The notes under the pieces are model-generated. The model worked only from the letters and a program-made list of their open reading frames with translations, was not told the DNA's origin and did no database searches. 64,000 bases of DNA, taken from the NCBI GenBank assembly GCA_001661515.1, contig LUVW01000006.1:286608-350607 (forward strand), written 5' to 3'. Position 1 is the stretch's first letter. Every line of letters starts with the position of its first letter. This stretch comes from Capniomyces stellatus (Eukaryota; Kickxellomycota; Harpellomycetes; Harpellales; Legeriomycetaceae). The translations under genes were made by a program, and so were the position numbers. This document shows positions 48,309 through 60,785 of this stretch, piece by piece.

Positions 48309-50669
48309 CTACATCTGTGACTTTGGAGTGTCACTTGATATCACTCCTGAGGCTTCAAGCAGCCAACGAGCGGTTTGAATCTGATCTTCGTCTAGGCCGT
48401 GTGTTTTAAGGGTTTTCAAGGAATTTATACCGCCGCGGTTCACTGCGTCTTTTTTTTCAAAATTTTGCAAAGCCAGCTGCTGGACCATCGTATTTGAACC
48501 ACCCAACCCGTACACCTCAATTGACGAAATAGTCATATCTATCCTGAAGGGCACCGTTTTGCTAATCGGACAGTATGTCTGCTTTGATAGCGGGATAAAC
48601 GGATCACTGACAAATGAAGCCGCTTCTGACGATATCTCAATTACTAAAGACTGGCTCACCATTGACCCTCCACTTCCAGAGTATTCCAACTGAGATTTCC
48701 CTGAAACTCTTGAGGGATTTATAACCCCGCCAAACCTAACTCCGGATTCTCTTGAGCAACAGGCATAGCAAAGGTTATCCACCTGTCCTCTTTGCGGTTT
48801 GGAATCGGCAGTTTGGCCAAAGTTATACTTATTCGCACAGCCCTCGTCTTTGGTGTGCCTTACAGCATTGACCAGTTGGAAGAATGGTTCTATAATAAAT
48901 ATAAAACAGTGATGATCGCCAAACGACTTTCTTTTCGCGTCAATCCACTCAGTTGATACATACACACCGAGTTTAACTATATCCCCGTATGTTAGCGGAA
49001 ATATATCAGCTGGGACACTTGTATCAGTTACAGAAGGAATATTGCTAGAGATGCTGACGTCCCCTAACCTTCTGTTATGTTGCTCGCGTGATTTATTTCT
49101 ATCTAGGACTGTTCCTTGTAACAACAAAACTGTCGGTGCGCTATAGTGAAGAACTCGGTTAATAAACGCGCCATTTGAGAATCCATCGGTTTCGGTGCTA
49201 AATATTTTATCCCATGGTTCGACTTCTACAGCGCCGGTCTGGGAAAGATTGGAAAAAAATCTAGTATCAAACCCATCAAAACTGTTTTTATTCAATATTG
49301 AAGAGGAAATGCGAGGAGAAATCTGTGATTTTGGCGATTTTGGTGAAAACGAAGATACAAAAGATCTTTGGTGAGACATTGACATGTCCATTGATGCCTT
49401 CCCGTTATTCATACGCCTCGGGAATACCGCTTTTGGCCAAGGCTCCCCTGAATGCGTGGCCTTCCAAGACAGTATAAAAAGTGCCACTTGGCTAATAATC
49501 TTGGATGGTAAGTTTAGTCTTGTTCTTGGTATATGTTTGTAGCTCGCCTCCACCGGCAAATCAAACGCGCCCAAGTGTCTATCCACGATTAAATCTGAAG
49601 TTAGGTTTAAAAATCTAAACGATATAAACCTAGAAAGATTGAGAAAGATCCCATCCCCGCAATAACTAACCCACTCCAACGTGTTTGAAAAAGACAATTT
49701 GTTTCCTTTCTCTACTTTAAACCCCCTGCTATTTGCTGAAAGATTACAAATGCTTCTATCCACAAAAAGTTTTATATACTCCAGATCTCTGTTCAGATTT
49801 GCTTTGCTACTTTCAGCACGGCTGGAGCCAACGCAAGTATCATTCAAAACGCCGGTAGACTCAGCCCAAAGCTCGCTCAATTCGGGATAGCTGTTTATAC
49901 AGTATAGCGCCTGAACAAGCATCACCACATTCTGTATATCTAGAAACTGGCCCTTGGCTTCACAGGTCTCTTTGCTATCTATTTCGGTGCTTTCGAGCGC
50001 TGCTAAAAAATCATCCATGCTGCTTCGTGACTTGAGGTCATTGTTGGAGTTCACCTCTGCGTCCTGGAGCTTATCCGAAAGAATATTGTCAATGTTATTC
50101 GCATCACCACCCACATCCAACTTTGTGAATACTTTGTCTGAATCAATCTCTTCCTTGGAAAAGAGGGGCTGCACCTCGATAATAGAACATATTATCAGTT
50201 TAAGCCTTAGATTCCACATATACTCCAAGTTGTCCCGCTCTTTACTAGTGATTTCAAACTTTTCAAACCTTTGCACTAGCACCCTGTCAAATAAATACAC
50301 CGAAAGTCCTACCAGAAATCCCTCATCGCTAAGATATATCTTGCTACTCTTGAGTCTGTCTGGAAAATCCCTGCCAATGCAGCCCACCTCATTTCCATAA
50401 TAATACTCCTGTAGACACCATATAGAGTAAAACAGTGTTGTAGCAAACCAATCCAAGCACTCAGGCAAATCCTTGTCTACAAACCCAAAAAATTCCTACT
50501 CCGTAGAAAAAATAGTAATATCATGTATTAACCATTTAAAAATATGCTGCTAGTTGTTTTTGTTTATTCAAAACGGTGTTTTCTTTGTCTGAATACGCTT
50601 GCAAAGCCATTGGTACAAACAGTTGCAACATGAGTTACGATATATATATATCACATTTGCTACTTTTTA

Positions 50670-50703
<34 letters not shown>

Positions 50704-50980
50704 CCTTGAATCTCTCCAAACTCATTCCTCTAATTTTATCCTCATTGCTCTTATTTATCAGCTCCCAAAAAATCTTATACGATGCAAGCTCCAGTTTGTT
50801 GTAAATTTCAGAAAGGTCTTCTGTGGTACTGACTTTGCTTGTTGCTATCGGTATCGATCTTATATTTGCACTATTGGTATATGTTCTCTCCTCCGCTTTA
50901 CCATTGTTATTCTGGTTTTTTAGGTTTGCGATTTCCCCTTCCTCCAAATCTGTTGCTGGGGTTGTCAAATTCTGGCCCAT
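48309..50980 (-). CDS. RTC5: TLDc-domain protein, RTC5/MEAK7-like (2 exons, 820 aa)
   Basis: Yeast Rtc5 binds the vacuolar V-ATPase and MEAK7 acts at the lysosome with mTOR; both carry a TLDc domain and N-terminal myristoylation. Exons on the minus strand: 50980-50705 and 50495-48309. The protein begins MGQNLTTP, a good N-myristoylation context. Residues about 70-350 form the helical RTC5 N-terminal region. The TLDc part begins around GDIVKLGVYVSTEWID and continues with HHCFIFIIEPFFQL, then GVRFGGVINPS, then ISKTVPFRIDMTISSIEVYGLGG. The protein is longer than Rtc5 (567 aa) because of Ser-rich inserts. The intron has a poly-T/poly-A tract next to its donor (50671-50700). Confidence 0.82.
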
Positions 50981-51679
50981 GCTGAGAATATTCTATACCA
51001 ACGTGTTGTGTATCTGTGTCTGGAAAAATTCCTTTGTTAGACCACTGATGTTTTATATTTGTTTTGAAGCTGCTAGTGTTTTATTCCTTTATCTGTTTAG
51101 ATAACTACTCTGCTTGTAGGTGTGTTGAAATGATATTTGACTACTCTATTATAGCTTAACATACCAATTTAGTCTTTCAATCAACTCAAAGAAATATACT
51201 TTTTTTTGTGACTGGGTTGGTTAATAATGCAGAAAATCGTATGTTCATTAAAATAAAAAAGTCTTTATTAATGACCTGGTGAAAAAACGCACTGATATTT
51301 CAACTCGAGAAATAAGCTGATTATATTTATTTCACGACTATGATAGTCTAAATTCCCTAGAACTGTGGTACAAGGTCATGCGGGCATAAATAGCATTTAA
51401 ATCAATCGAAATTGCGTCTAAACGTTAACAAGTAATTTAACTAAACTTTTTCTACAAACCACTTTTGAAACAAACTGAAATGAAAACAACAAGCAAAGCT
51501 CGCACACATTCTAAGCATTGAGCAAAAGAGTCACCAACAGTGTTAAGATCGTACTTTTATATACAGTTTAATGTCCACTTTGCAAATCAGACACTATTGT
51601 CAACGTTTTATTGCTAGCATTATGAAAAAATGAAGAAATAAAAAAAAACCTGAAAATCTATGATATATTATAATACTAG
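50981..51679. other. Intergenic region
   Basis: Promoter of the TLDc gene and 3' flank of the YccF gene; no gene seen. Confidence 0.5.
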
Positions 51680-52120
51680 TTAATCGATATCGCTAACAAT
51701 AACAGATCCGAGTGGCCATAAAGCCACAGTAGCTAGCTTCAAGTTCTGAACTGCAAATGGCATTCCAATAAATGAAATTGCAAACAGAATACCAGCAACA
51801 ATATGAAATAGAGCCAAAGCCCAGCCCACTAACAGCAGCCAGGCCAAGTTAAATAACACGGCACGCTCTGATATCTCCTTTACTCTCACAAGTTTGCCAA
51901 ATGGCAGAAATGCTATATAAGAAAGGTTGATAAGTGAGATACCGAATGGGTAGCCGATTACAGTGGCGATGAACATCAACCCTCCTATAAAATACACCAA
52001 GCCGTAAATCCAACCGCCAAACAAGAACCAAATAGTGTTACCTGCAGCACTGTATTCTGTCGGCACCGGTTTTCTCTGTCTTTGTGCCTTTGGTTTTTTT
52101 ATCAACGGTGTTTCGGGCAT
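51680..52120 (-). CDS. YccF-family membrane protein (146 aa, single exon)
   Basis: After a basic, Pro/Lys-rich head of about 25 residues come two copies of the YccF (DUF307) inner-membrane domain. The first is NTIWFLFGGWIYGLVYFIGG with IGYPFGISLINLSYIAFLPFG; the second is NLAWLLLVGWALALFHIVAG with FIGMPFAVQNLKLATVALWPLG. Paired hydrophobic helices and the IG-P-G--N/L---A--P-G pattern match bacterial YccF closely. The function is unknown even in bacteria. The ATG at 52120 is used since the upstream frame extension has only a TTG. YccF is mainly bacterial; its presence here as an intronless gene among intron-bearing genes suggests past transfer, though some eukaryotic copies exist. Confidence 0.85.
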   Translation of the reverse strand: MPETPLIKKPKAQRQRKPVPTEYSAAGNTIWFLFGGWIYGLVYFIGGLMFIATVIGYPFGISLINLSYIAFLPFGKLVRVKEISERAVLFNLAWLLLVGWALALFHIVAGILFAISFIGMPFAVQNLKLATVALWPLGSVIVSDID

Positions 52121-53066
52121 TTTATAGCGGTACAATCAGCTGATTGGGGTAAGGATGAAGATTAAGCAAGCGAGTTGTGAAATTTAAAACACACCAACAT
52201 GTTTGCCCATATTTATACAATTACATGCTCCTGGTGTTGCTGATAAAAACCCCAATTATCGGTGGTAAAGCTAGTAATCAAAGCAAGGACATTTATGTAA
52301 TAACCCCTTTCTCCACTCCACCCCAACTTGAGCTTAAAAGTTATTCCAAGTCTGGTGAAACAATCTAAAAACATGAAACAAGCCGAATGTTTAATTCAAA
52401 ACAATAATAAAATCAAACCTCTTAAATAAAAGATCAAATTTCAGCTCCTGGATTTTAAAGCACTTTTGTAACTTTAGTAAATTTGGACTTGGAAGGCCGT
52501 GTTTTGAAGCTAAAAACACAGGTGCAAACCAGTCCTTTTGTTTGAATAAATTGATCCTTCTGTCCCAAGTCTGATGGTCAGTAAACAGTGTGTATGGAAC
52601 TGGAGGTGTGCTTTTGAATAGTTCCAACCGTTTGCAAAAATGTTGGGGTCGGTTTTTGGTAAATGAGTAAGTATATGCTGTATTGGGAGGGTGGAATACA
52701 ATAACAAAACAAAAGGATATTTGGGAGGACACCGCCAACAGTAATACTTGTAAAAGTATCACCCGAATTCAATAAAAAAATATAAAAAGCAACCATTGGT
52801 ACTTTCGAGTACTTGAAGCTTGAGCATTAACGTCACAACAAAATATGGTATGCAGTAGATTTATCAGCAAGCGTTAGGGACCACTGTACCAAAATAGGCT
52901 GGTAAAAATATAATTCCAACTATTTACTATTTACTATTTAATATGCAGTATAAATGTTGAGTTATGTTTGATTGTGAAAAACAAAATAGTAGCCTTTCTT
53001 GGCATATAAATCAATGCAGAATAAAAGTATAAATAAAACTACAGTGATGCTTTGCACCAAATGAGA
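52121..53066. other. Intergenic region
   Basis: No gene supported. Overlapping short minus-strand frames at 52391-52796 lack features and are considered chance. Confidence 0.45.
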
Positions 53067-54716
53067 TCAAATCTTGAACGGTTTCAAGTAAGCACCGCCG
53101 TTTCTGTTAAAACTCGTTGATATGTTAAAGTGATCGTTTTTTTTGGACGGGTTTTGGCTGCAGATTTCATAATTTCTTATGATAATCGCCATTATCATCT
53201 TCATTATTGCAACAGCATATTCTCTGGCTAAACACATTCTGGGACCAGCACCCCAAACAAGACTTTCAAGAGACACGTCTGCAAACTTGGTGTTTCGTTT
53301 AATGTGCCTTTTATAGTCAAACTCGTTGGAATCTCTTCCAAATATTGATCTGTCTCGACGTTGTGTAAAGGAGTTCAGAGATACATAGCTTCCTTTGGGT
53401 AAGGATACCCCATTAGACAGCACCACATCTTTGACTGTGCACCTAGGAATAGCTCTCGTTGATCCTGACAGCCTATTCGTCTCTTTCATCACAGCATCCA
53501 ACACTACCATCTCGTCCAACTGACTAAACTTGATGTTTTTTCCATACTTTTTTACCAAGCATTTTTGCTCAAAAAGCAAGTCTTTGTAGACATCTGGGCG
53601 CAACGCTATTTCCAACAAAAAATTGTGCAGTCTGTTGGTGCATATCACAAGCCCGGTTTCCATGGATATCTGAATTACGTACGATATCAAATACGCACTG
53701 CTTAAATCAAATAAGCTCGGGTTATCAACCATGAATTGGACAATATCTCGCGGCTTTGTGATCTTAGGCAAGAATTTTCTCCTTGTAATCTCGATATCCA
53801 GATAGTAAGTAATATAGTTTGACCCTGCAAGCCCATACTGGTAAAGCGACCTATTAATCGTATCGCCTACATACAACCCATGCGAATTGTTGACAGCCTT
53901 TGTAAGTGCTTCTCTCAACCTACTGTCTCTTATCGAGTCAATTCCAAAGTATCTTATCGATAGCGCCAAGGTCGTTATTTCTTTATAAAAGTTGTAAACT
54001 TTGTACAGCTCCACACCACCAACAGCGTCCTCCTTCCCGTTTGAATACAAAGCTATTTTGATCTGCCTCTCTAGTAAATATTGGCATGACTCTATCGACT
54101 CGATTAAATCCACTGTAGATGTATAATATGCTATCAACCGCGCATACTGCGAGTATTTCCCTATCACACCAACTAAAACTGAATGAATAAACGTGCTATG
54201 TTCTCTATGTGATAATGCCTGGTTAAACACCGAGTCTGAAAACGATATGTACTCTGTCACAAATGCACCGCCAATAACTACTCTATTGTCGTGTTGGGGG
54301 TCTTGGTAGATGGTTCTGTTGAGTATCTGTATATCCCTATCGTCCTTTGACCTTTCAAGGACTTCTTCCTTGCTCAATTGGCATGATTTTACTTTTTTTA
54401 ATCCGTACGGCACGGCTATCTGTTTAATATATTCTCTTATCCCTGCTGTTAGTGATTTGAAGAGTGCGTACCCAAGAATCGCTACCTTGAGTAGCACCAA
54501 TGGTGTTCTATATGCTGCTACATACTCTTCTAAGCCCACAAAGCTGCCGGAAAAGTCGTAGTTCATTAGCAGCGCAATAATAAAGCACAGTATAAACTTA
54601 TTGTACTTGTATAAAGTCAACGCCCCGATTATCGCAAACTTTGTAACCTTCAGTGAATTGATTACCCGTATTGCCGACTTACATAAAATAAGCACGTATC
54701 TTAAAACCAAATTCAT
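53067..54716 (-). CDS. Cytochrome P450 monooxygenase (549 aa, single exon)
   Basis: Heme-thiolate enzyme, likely ER-anchored by N-terminal hydrophobic helices (about 28-50 and 70-90). The K-helix ExxR is ETNR (Glu 412, Arg 415), followed by AIPRCTVKDVVL, which fits the beta sheet before the PERF region. The heme loop is WGAGPRMCLAREYA, with the axial Cys about 495. Deviations: Trp instead of Phe at the loop start, and Ala where Gly is usual two residues after Cys. The I-helix region (about 345-375) reads LISYVIQISMETGLVIC and lacks the common A/G-G-x-D/E-T-T/S oxygen-activation motif. Substrate unknown. Intronless. No other secondary-metabolism gene is nearby, so it does not look like part of a cluster. 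Confidence 0.85.
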   Translation of the reverse strand: MNLVLRYVLILCKSAIRVINSLKVTKFAIIGALTLYKYNKFILCFIIALLMNYDFSGSFVGLEEYVAAYRTPLVLLKVAILGYALFKSLTAGIREYIKQIAVPYGLKKVKSCQLSKEEVLERSKDDRDIQILNRTIYQDPQHDNRVVIGGAFVTEYISFSDSVFNQALSHREHSTFIHSVLVGVIGKYSQYARLIAYYTSTVDLIESIESCQYLLERQIKIALYSNGKEDAVGGVELYKVYNFYKEITTLALSIRYFGIDSIRDSRLREALTKAVNNSHGLYVGDTINRSLYQYGLAGSNYITYYLDIEITRRKFLPKITKPRDIVQFMVDNPSLFDLSSAYLISYVIQISMETGLVICTNRLHNFLLEIALRPDVYKDLLFEQKCLVKKYGKNIKFSQLDEMVVLDAVMKETNRLSGSTRAIPRCTVKDVVLSNGVSLPKGSYVSLNSFTQRRDRSIFGRDSNEFDYKRHIKRNTKFADVSLESLVWGAGPRMCLAREYAVAIMKMIMAIIIRNYEICSQNPSKKNDHFNISTSFNRNGGAYLKPFKI

Positions 54717-56361
54717 TGCTGGTGTTATCTATCCTTTCGAGTAACTACACGGCTTTAGTTGGTGTCAACAGTTACTGGAATAAGACTGCTCTGGATATTT
54801 ATATACTTGAGCTGGTCCGATACAGAAATAAAAGGTATATAGACGTAGTCCTTGAAACCTATATTATAAAACGCTGTCAAACTGGTCAAATTCAGTTAGT
54901 GCGAGGATCCGTTTGCTTGTTTTTTTTTGCCTAGTTATTGCTATTCTTGGCTGATATCTTGGGAAATAGTTGAGCTGATATGTTAATTAAATTTTCAAAA
55001 CTGAAATTTAAACCTTTGTTTTTAAAATAAAAAAAATGGAATGGAATAAGAAGAGCAATATCGAACTTGTGCCGTTTTTTTTATTTTATTGAAATGAACC
55101 TGTGCTGCTTTTATCAAGTTAAATGCGATTGATTAACAAAATTAATCTTAACAATTTTTTTTTACTAACTTTTTATTTCGTTTCATACAACTGACGATTT
55201 TTACAAACCTCGCTATTTTCTTGACCTGACTTGTAAGTAAAGATATCAATTTGGTTATTTCGAGTTATTTACTATATATTTTTATTAGCAAAGAAACAAT
55301 TTTCAGCCAACACTTGGGAATGCCATCAATGTAAAACTAAAACTGGGCTAGTGGACTTTATTGCTCTGTTAAACAGCATAATATTACTGGGAATAGACTG
55401 AATGATTCAAAGTATACTTGTTATTGGACTGAGCTTTGGTTATTGCTGTTGCTAGCATCCTTTTTGAGCCATTATACAGAACTAGACTTTGTTTTTGGTG
55501 TAGAAAGGAGTCGAAGTCACGATCTTCTTGTATAACCACAACATTGATGATGTCAATAGTCTACTTCAGGAAGACCTCGCCACTTTGGCTATTTTCCCTT
55601 GCAACCACCAATTTCACTATGTAGATTAAATAATTGATCTAGTTTTTGATGATTGATGTTTTAAATTCGACTTTTTTTTTCTTCAAGGGAATGAGTTAGT
55701 TTTTTTAATCAGCATTCAGAGCAAATGAAATATGCCTACAAAACTAAAATATAGTTTGAAAGTTACATACCACCGGCCAATATATTGATCTGAAAAACCA
55801 AATTATAAACTATCTGTTAAAAAAGCTGTTATTTTCAGAAGAATATTGTAAAACTCAATTAACATTTAAACCAATTAGTTCTAGTAATGGATTCCTTAAT
55901 TTGATTCTTAAACTCGCTAAAATAAGCTCAAATATGACTAAATTATAATTAAATTACTAATGTACAACTGACTTGATTGCTACCCAATGAGCTGTACTTT
56001 TTTTCTGGTGCAATATTTTGAATCTCCTTTATAAATGCAACAATTTACCCGGACTGTTTTTTTTACTGAAAACTCGGACTATTTTTGATTAATCTAAATC
56101 GAGATGTTTAAGACTAAATACGTCCCCAACCACATTTGACTGAACACCAAAACAAATAGAATAAATGACGTAGTTCTCGTGGGTCTAATTCTAGAAACTC
56201 TAGGTTGAAATTATTTCAATGCAAAATTATTTATTCAAGAATTAAAAAACGTTATAAATAAAAAGCAACAATAGTCGAACAAATATCAACTAAATAAGCT
56301 CAATTTACAAATACATATAAACAACAATATAGTAGAGCAGTAATGCAATCGTATATATAAA
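54717..56361. other. Intergenic region
   Basis: 1.6 kb, AT-rich, no supportable gene. Must hold the P450 promoter and the GNL1 promoter. Confidence 0.45.
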
Positions 56362-58508
56362 ATGGCAAGAAGAAAAATTCCGTTCAGCAACAAACAAAAA
56401 AAGGCGCAATTACAAGATAAAAGAGCCAGAAAGAGAAATGAAGCCGATCATGATGGTAAGAAACAAAATCTTTGCTCGTATAAATCAAAGAGAAACTGGA
56501 AAACAACATTAGAAGACCGGAGTTAACGACATTGGGATTAAAAAAATTCCGACGTTTGCTACAAGTTTGTAAACGTAAAAACGATTTAAAATGGTGGCAT
56601 TATTGAGATTAAACAATGGTTTGGTTACAATGACGTGCAAATATAGAAAATGCCTCATATTTAGGAAAGAGTGAGGTGGTTAACAATTTCAAGTACGATT
56701 ACGGAAATGGATCAAAGACGATTGAAAGTTTGGCAAATTTAAGAGTTGGAAAGGGGGACAAGGACGAAAAAATAAAGTAAAAACAAGGCAGCAATTAATA
56801 AACTAACAAAATAGTAATGAGGGTATAGAATGCCGATTTTGCGAAATAAAGAAAATGATTAGAGTCGATTCTGAGCAATACCTACTTGTTTTTCATTGAT
56901 GGATTGTGAATACAAACGCATTACTGATATTTGGTTATAAATAAAACTTGATAATAGCAAGTTGACATCGAAATTTGACAAATTGACAAAAGATGAAATA
57001 GCCAGTAATAAACTGAAGGCGATGGAGCCACTACACAGGCTCAGTAACAAGGAGATGGAGGTACACGAAGAGAGTATATTTATTGATGGGCTTGATATTC
57101 CTATTCGGCCTGAATGGAATTATAGTATGAGTAAGAGTCAAGTTGAGGCAAATGAACAGGCGTACTTTGATAAATGGGTTAAAACGGTTGAAGAGTGCCG
57201 CGATCAGGACAAGGTCAGTCTGTTTGAAAAGAACTTGGAGGTAAGATATTGTATAGAGCAGAGTGTATTCTTATTTGAGAATAGTATATTTGCCTGGCGA
57301 TTGTTTTTTATTTTATTTATTTATTTAACCTTGATTTTTATTTGAATTTGGGTTTATAGGTTTGGAGGCAGCTGTAAGTTGGGGAATTGTTGAATTAAAT
57401 ATCAAATATATTGTTGTTGAATGTGTTATGGAATTATTTTAGGTTTGGCTTAATATTCCCTTAATTGCTGAAATTGGCGTAATGTTTGACCTGCCGCTTT
57501 AACTTTTTTCTTTTTTTTTTTTTGATTGTGAAATTCAATATAACGGCTAGATGGAGAGTGGTAGAAATCAGCGATATATTGCTTCTAGTTGTCGATATAA
57601 GAAACCCGCTCATGTACTTTCCGCCCTCGTTATATGATTATGTGGCAAAGAAAAACAAGAAACCGCTTATAGTAGTGCTAAACAAGGTAAACATATTTAT
57701 AATATTGCAGGTATTACACGTGTATGAGTATGTTGATTATGTGGCTTTGATATGTATTACCAATATTGATTGATTGGAGAAATGATAAGAAAAGATGGGT
57801 ATATAAATATTGGATTTTTTACAACGATTATCCCCCCCCTTTTAACATTGTATACTTTAATAAGTCTAAATAAAATACAATACAATACAAAAACAAACAT
57901 TTTTAAAGGTTGATTTGGTCTCGAAAGAAACTGTGTATGCATGGACAAAGTATTTGGAGCTAACTTATCCAGAAATAAGAGTCACGACATTCTCCTGTTA
58001 TCGAAACAGCAATGTGATACTGACAGATACGGACACTGGTAAGAAGCTGCGACCAAAAGCCAAAGCCAAAGCCAAATTTAGTTGTAAATTCACATCTCCA
58101 ATCACTTGAAACTGGATATAAACTTTTTTTTTATTCATTTAAACCGATTATAGCTGGACTAAAAATCAACATGAAAAGGCCAAAGAAAAGGGTTTTTGAC
58201 ACATCAAAGGTATCTGGGCTATTTGAAAAGTGTAAATTGGTAGACCCTAAGAAAAGCACAGCTGTTGTGGAGTGGGATAAATTGATTAAACGATACGAGG
58301 ATCAAAATGACTACTTGGTTGATGAAAATAACCAATCAGATTCAGAGTCGGATTCAGATTCAGAGTCGGATTCTGGTACTGGCTCAGATTCGGATTCCGA
58401 CTCAGGTTCGGGTTCGGATTCTGAAAATGAGTCTGCAGGTGAATCAGGCAGAAAAAGTGGTGGTGGCGACGATAAAGATGACAATAAACACGAGTTTGGT
58501 AAAAAAAA

Positions 58509-58539
<31 letters not shown>

Positions 58540-59828
58540 TTTATTTGAAAAGACTAAAGTTAAACAAAGCTAAACGATTGGTTTACACTGCCTGTTTATA
58601 GACCCTGCTGAGGGAGAAGTTACGCCAAACCCGAAATATGTGACGATAGGGCTGATAGGAGATCCAAATGTTGGGAAAAGCACGATAATAAACAGCATTA
58701 TAGGAAAAACGGTTGTAAGCACAAGTAGAACGCCAGGCCATACTAAGCATTTTCAAACAATACACATTTCACAGAACTTGCGGCTGTGCGATTGTCCAGG
58801 CCTTGTCTTCCCTTGTTACGTCGAACGTCCCCTTCAGGTATTGATGGGGCTATATAACATTGCACAAGTACAGGAGCCCTACACACCAATCAAATATCTG
58901 GTAAGTATCCATGATATTGTCCATCTATTTTGTTTGATCTACGCAATGCCTTATGTATCCACTCTTGTTTATTTGATCATTGAATCCAACATATTCGTAA
59001 ACTATCCACTATAAATACAATCTTGTAAATCCTTGCATAAACACTTTTATGATAGGCTGAAAGAGTTCCTATTGAAAAAATCATGAGTCTTCAGCCAACA
59101 AGCAATATGACTAATGAGCATTGGTCAGCTTGGGATATCGTTGAAGGTATTTTTTTTTCCTTTTATTTTATTTTTTTACTAGCTGTATTTTCTTTTCTCT
59201 TTGATAAAAATGGAAATGAAAAGGCTGGATACCACATACCTTAAAATCAAAATAAACCATGATCCACTTCTGTGTGCTAATGAATTATTCTTGATACATT
59301 TATTTACACGTGCAATCGTTTGGCTCTGACTTCTAAGCCTACGCCATTGCTCGCAAGTTTTATACCTCAAGAACAGCACGTCCCGACACTTATAGGGCAG
59401 GTTAGTTGACATTACATCTCACTTTACTGCATTTTTCTCTATCACTCTTGTCTGTTATTATTGAACTGTCTTTTTTTTTTTTCCCTCTGTTTTTTTTTTT
59501 TTCAAATCCAGTTGTGGCTATGGTTATAAACTCAAGTTTAAACTAAATGCGTTTTTTTTTGGTAGGTATTGAAATCTTGAAACTGGTTCTTGACGGAAGA
59601 ATCTTGCTTTCCTTTAAGCCACCAGGGTTTTATACCGATAACCGATATGATTTGATGAGAATCAACGATGCTGACATCGATGATATTGCCGAGGTTTATA
59701 GAGACCAAAAAACCAAAAAGGGAAATAGATCAAAGAACGTTGTCAACGAATCTGATGACTCAGAGGACTACAGCTCGAACCAAAAACCTTCGTTATTTTC
59801 TATGCTGGATTCTAATGTCGATGCATGA
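56362..59828 (+). CDS. GNL1: Circularly permuted GTPase GNL1 (11 exons, 609 aa)
   Basis: YlqF/YawG-family GTPase, related to LSG1 and NOG2, which act in large-ribosomal-subunit maturation and export. Exons: 56362-56455, 56665-56776, 56958-57240, 57360-57373 (14 nt), 57551-57686, 57909-58038, 58154-58498, 58602-58900, 59056-59146, 59338-59400, 59566-59828; phases close exactly. The N-terminus IPFSNKQKKAQLQDKRARKR is the GNL1 hallmark basic motif. PEWNYSMSK and the LEVWRQLWRVVEISDILLLV stretch follow. The motif order is permuted: G4 LNKVDLV, then after an acidic Ser/Asp insert G1 GDPNVGKST, G2 TPGHT, G3 DCPG. It ends with ARPDTYRAGIEILKLVLDGR and an acidic tail. Length equals human GNL1 (607). 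It converges with APC8. Confidence 0.94.
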
Positions 59829-60133
59829 TTTATTCTATAGCCTATTTATCCCTATTGTTTTTTTTTTTTTACTTTTGCCTTTTTCTTTTATATAATCTCT
59901 TTGTTGGTGTTGTTATATCAAATTGCCTGTAATTTAACAAAATAACAATTAAACAATAAATAACTATAATGGCAATAACCCAATTTTACTTTTTCCCCAT
60001 CTATATTTGATTCAACTTTATACTCCCAAACAAAAGAAATTTACGTATAACTAGGTATCTACAAAGCTCCATTTTTTTTTATTGTTACTGTAAGTTTGCA
60101 AAGCCCTTTTACTCTACATTTAAACATCTCTGT

Positions 60134-60754
60134 TTACGGAACTGAATTCAACAATTCTTGAGCCTCTTCAGAGTAATGCTGATCTTGGTCAACCAAAACC
60201 CCCAAGTAAAACTCTGATTTCCTGTAGTTTTCCATCTCAAGCTCGTACTGCCCCAAGAATAATAAGGCCAACGACGATGGTTGGTCCAGCTCCCTTGTTA
60301 GTTTCACAGCAGGCAACTTCTGGCTAAACTCTAAGATTCTCGCTAAACTCTTATGCTCTTCAATGCTATTACCACCTGAACCTCTCAAGTCCGCTTTTTC
60401 TGTTTCTGTTTCTGTTTCTGTTTCTGTTTCTGTCGCTGTGACAAAACTCTCCTCTTGTTTAAAGTAGTTTGCAATCAAAAGTCGGTAATATCTTGCCGCC
60501 AGTCCCTCCTCTCCAGTCTCCACAAGCAACCGACCCAGCCTGCCCAATATTGCCACGTGACTGTTGGGCCTTCTAGACAACGCTCGCTTGTAACAACTTA
60601 TTGCCTCAGACTTCCTCCCCGAGTGTTCATAGCAGCTAGCCAACGCCATCCAAGTTCTTGAATCATTCGGTCTATCCCAAAATATCAACCACGCAAATTA
60701 ATCTTTATCGCTCAATCACTTCTCCACCCCCCCCCCCCCCNNNNNNNNNNNNNN

Positions 60755-60785
<31 letters not shown>

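Noticed and set aside
52391..52796. Overlapping minus-strand frames of 65-123 codons
   Set aside because: Multiple frames open at once in AT-rich DNA with no motif; more likely chance.
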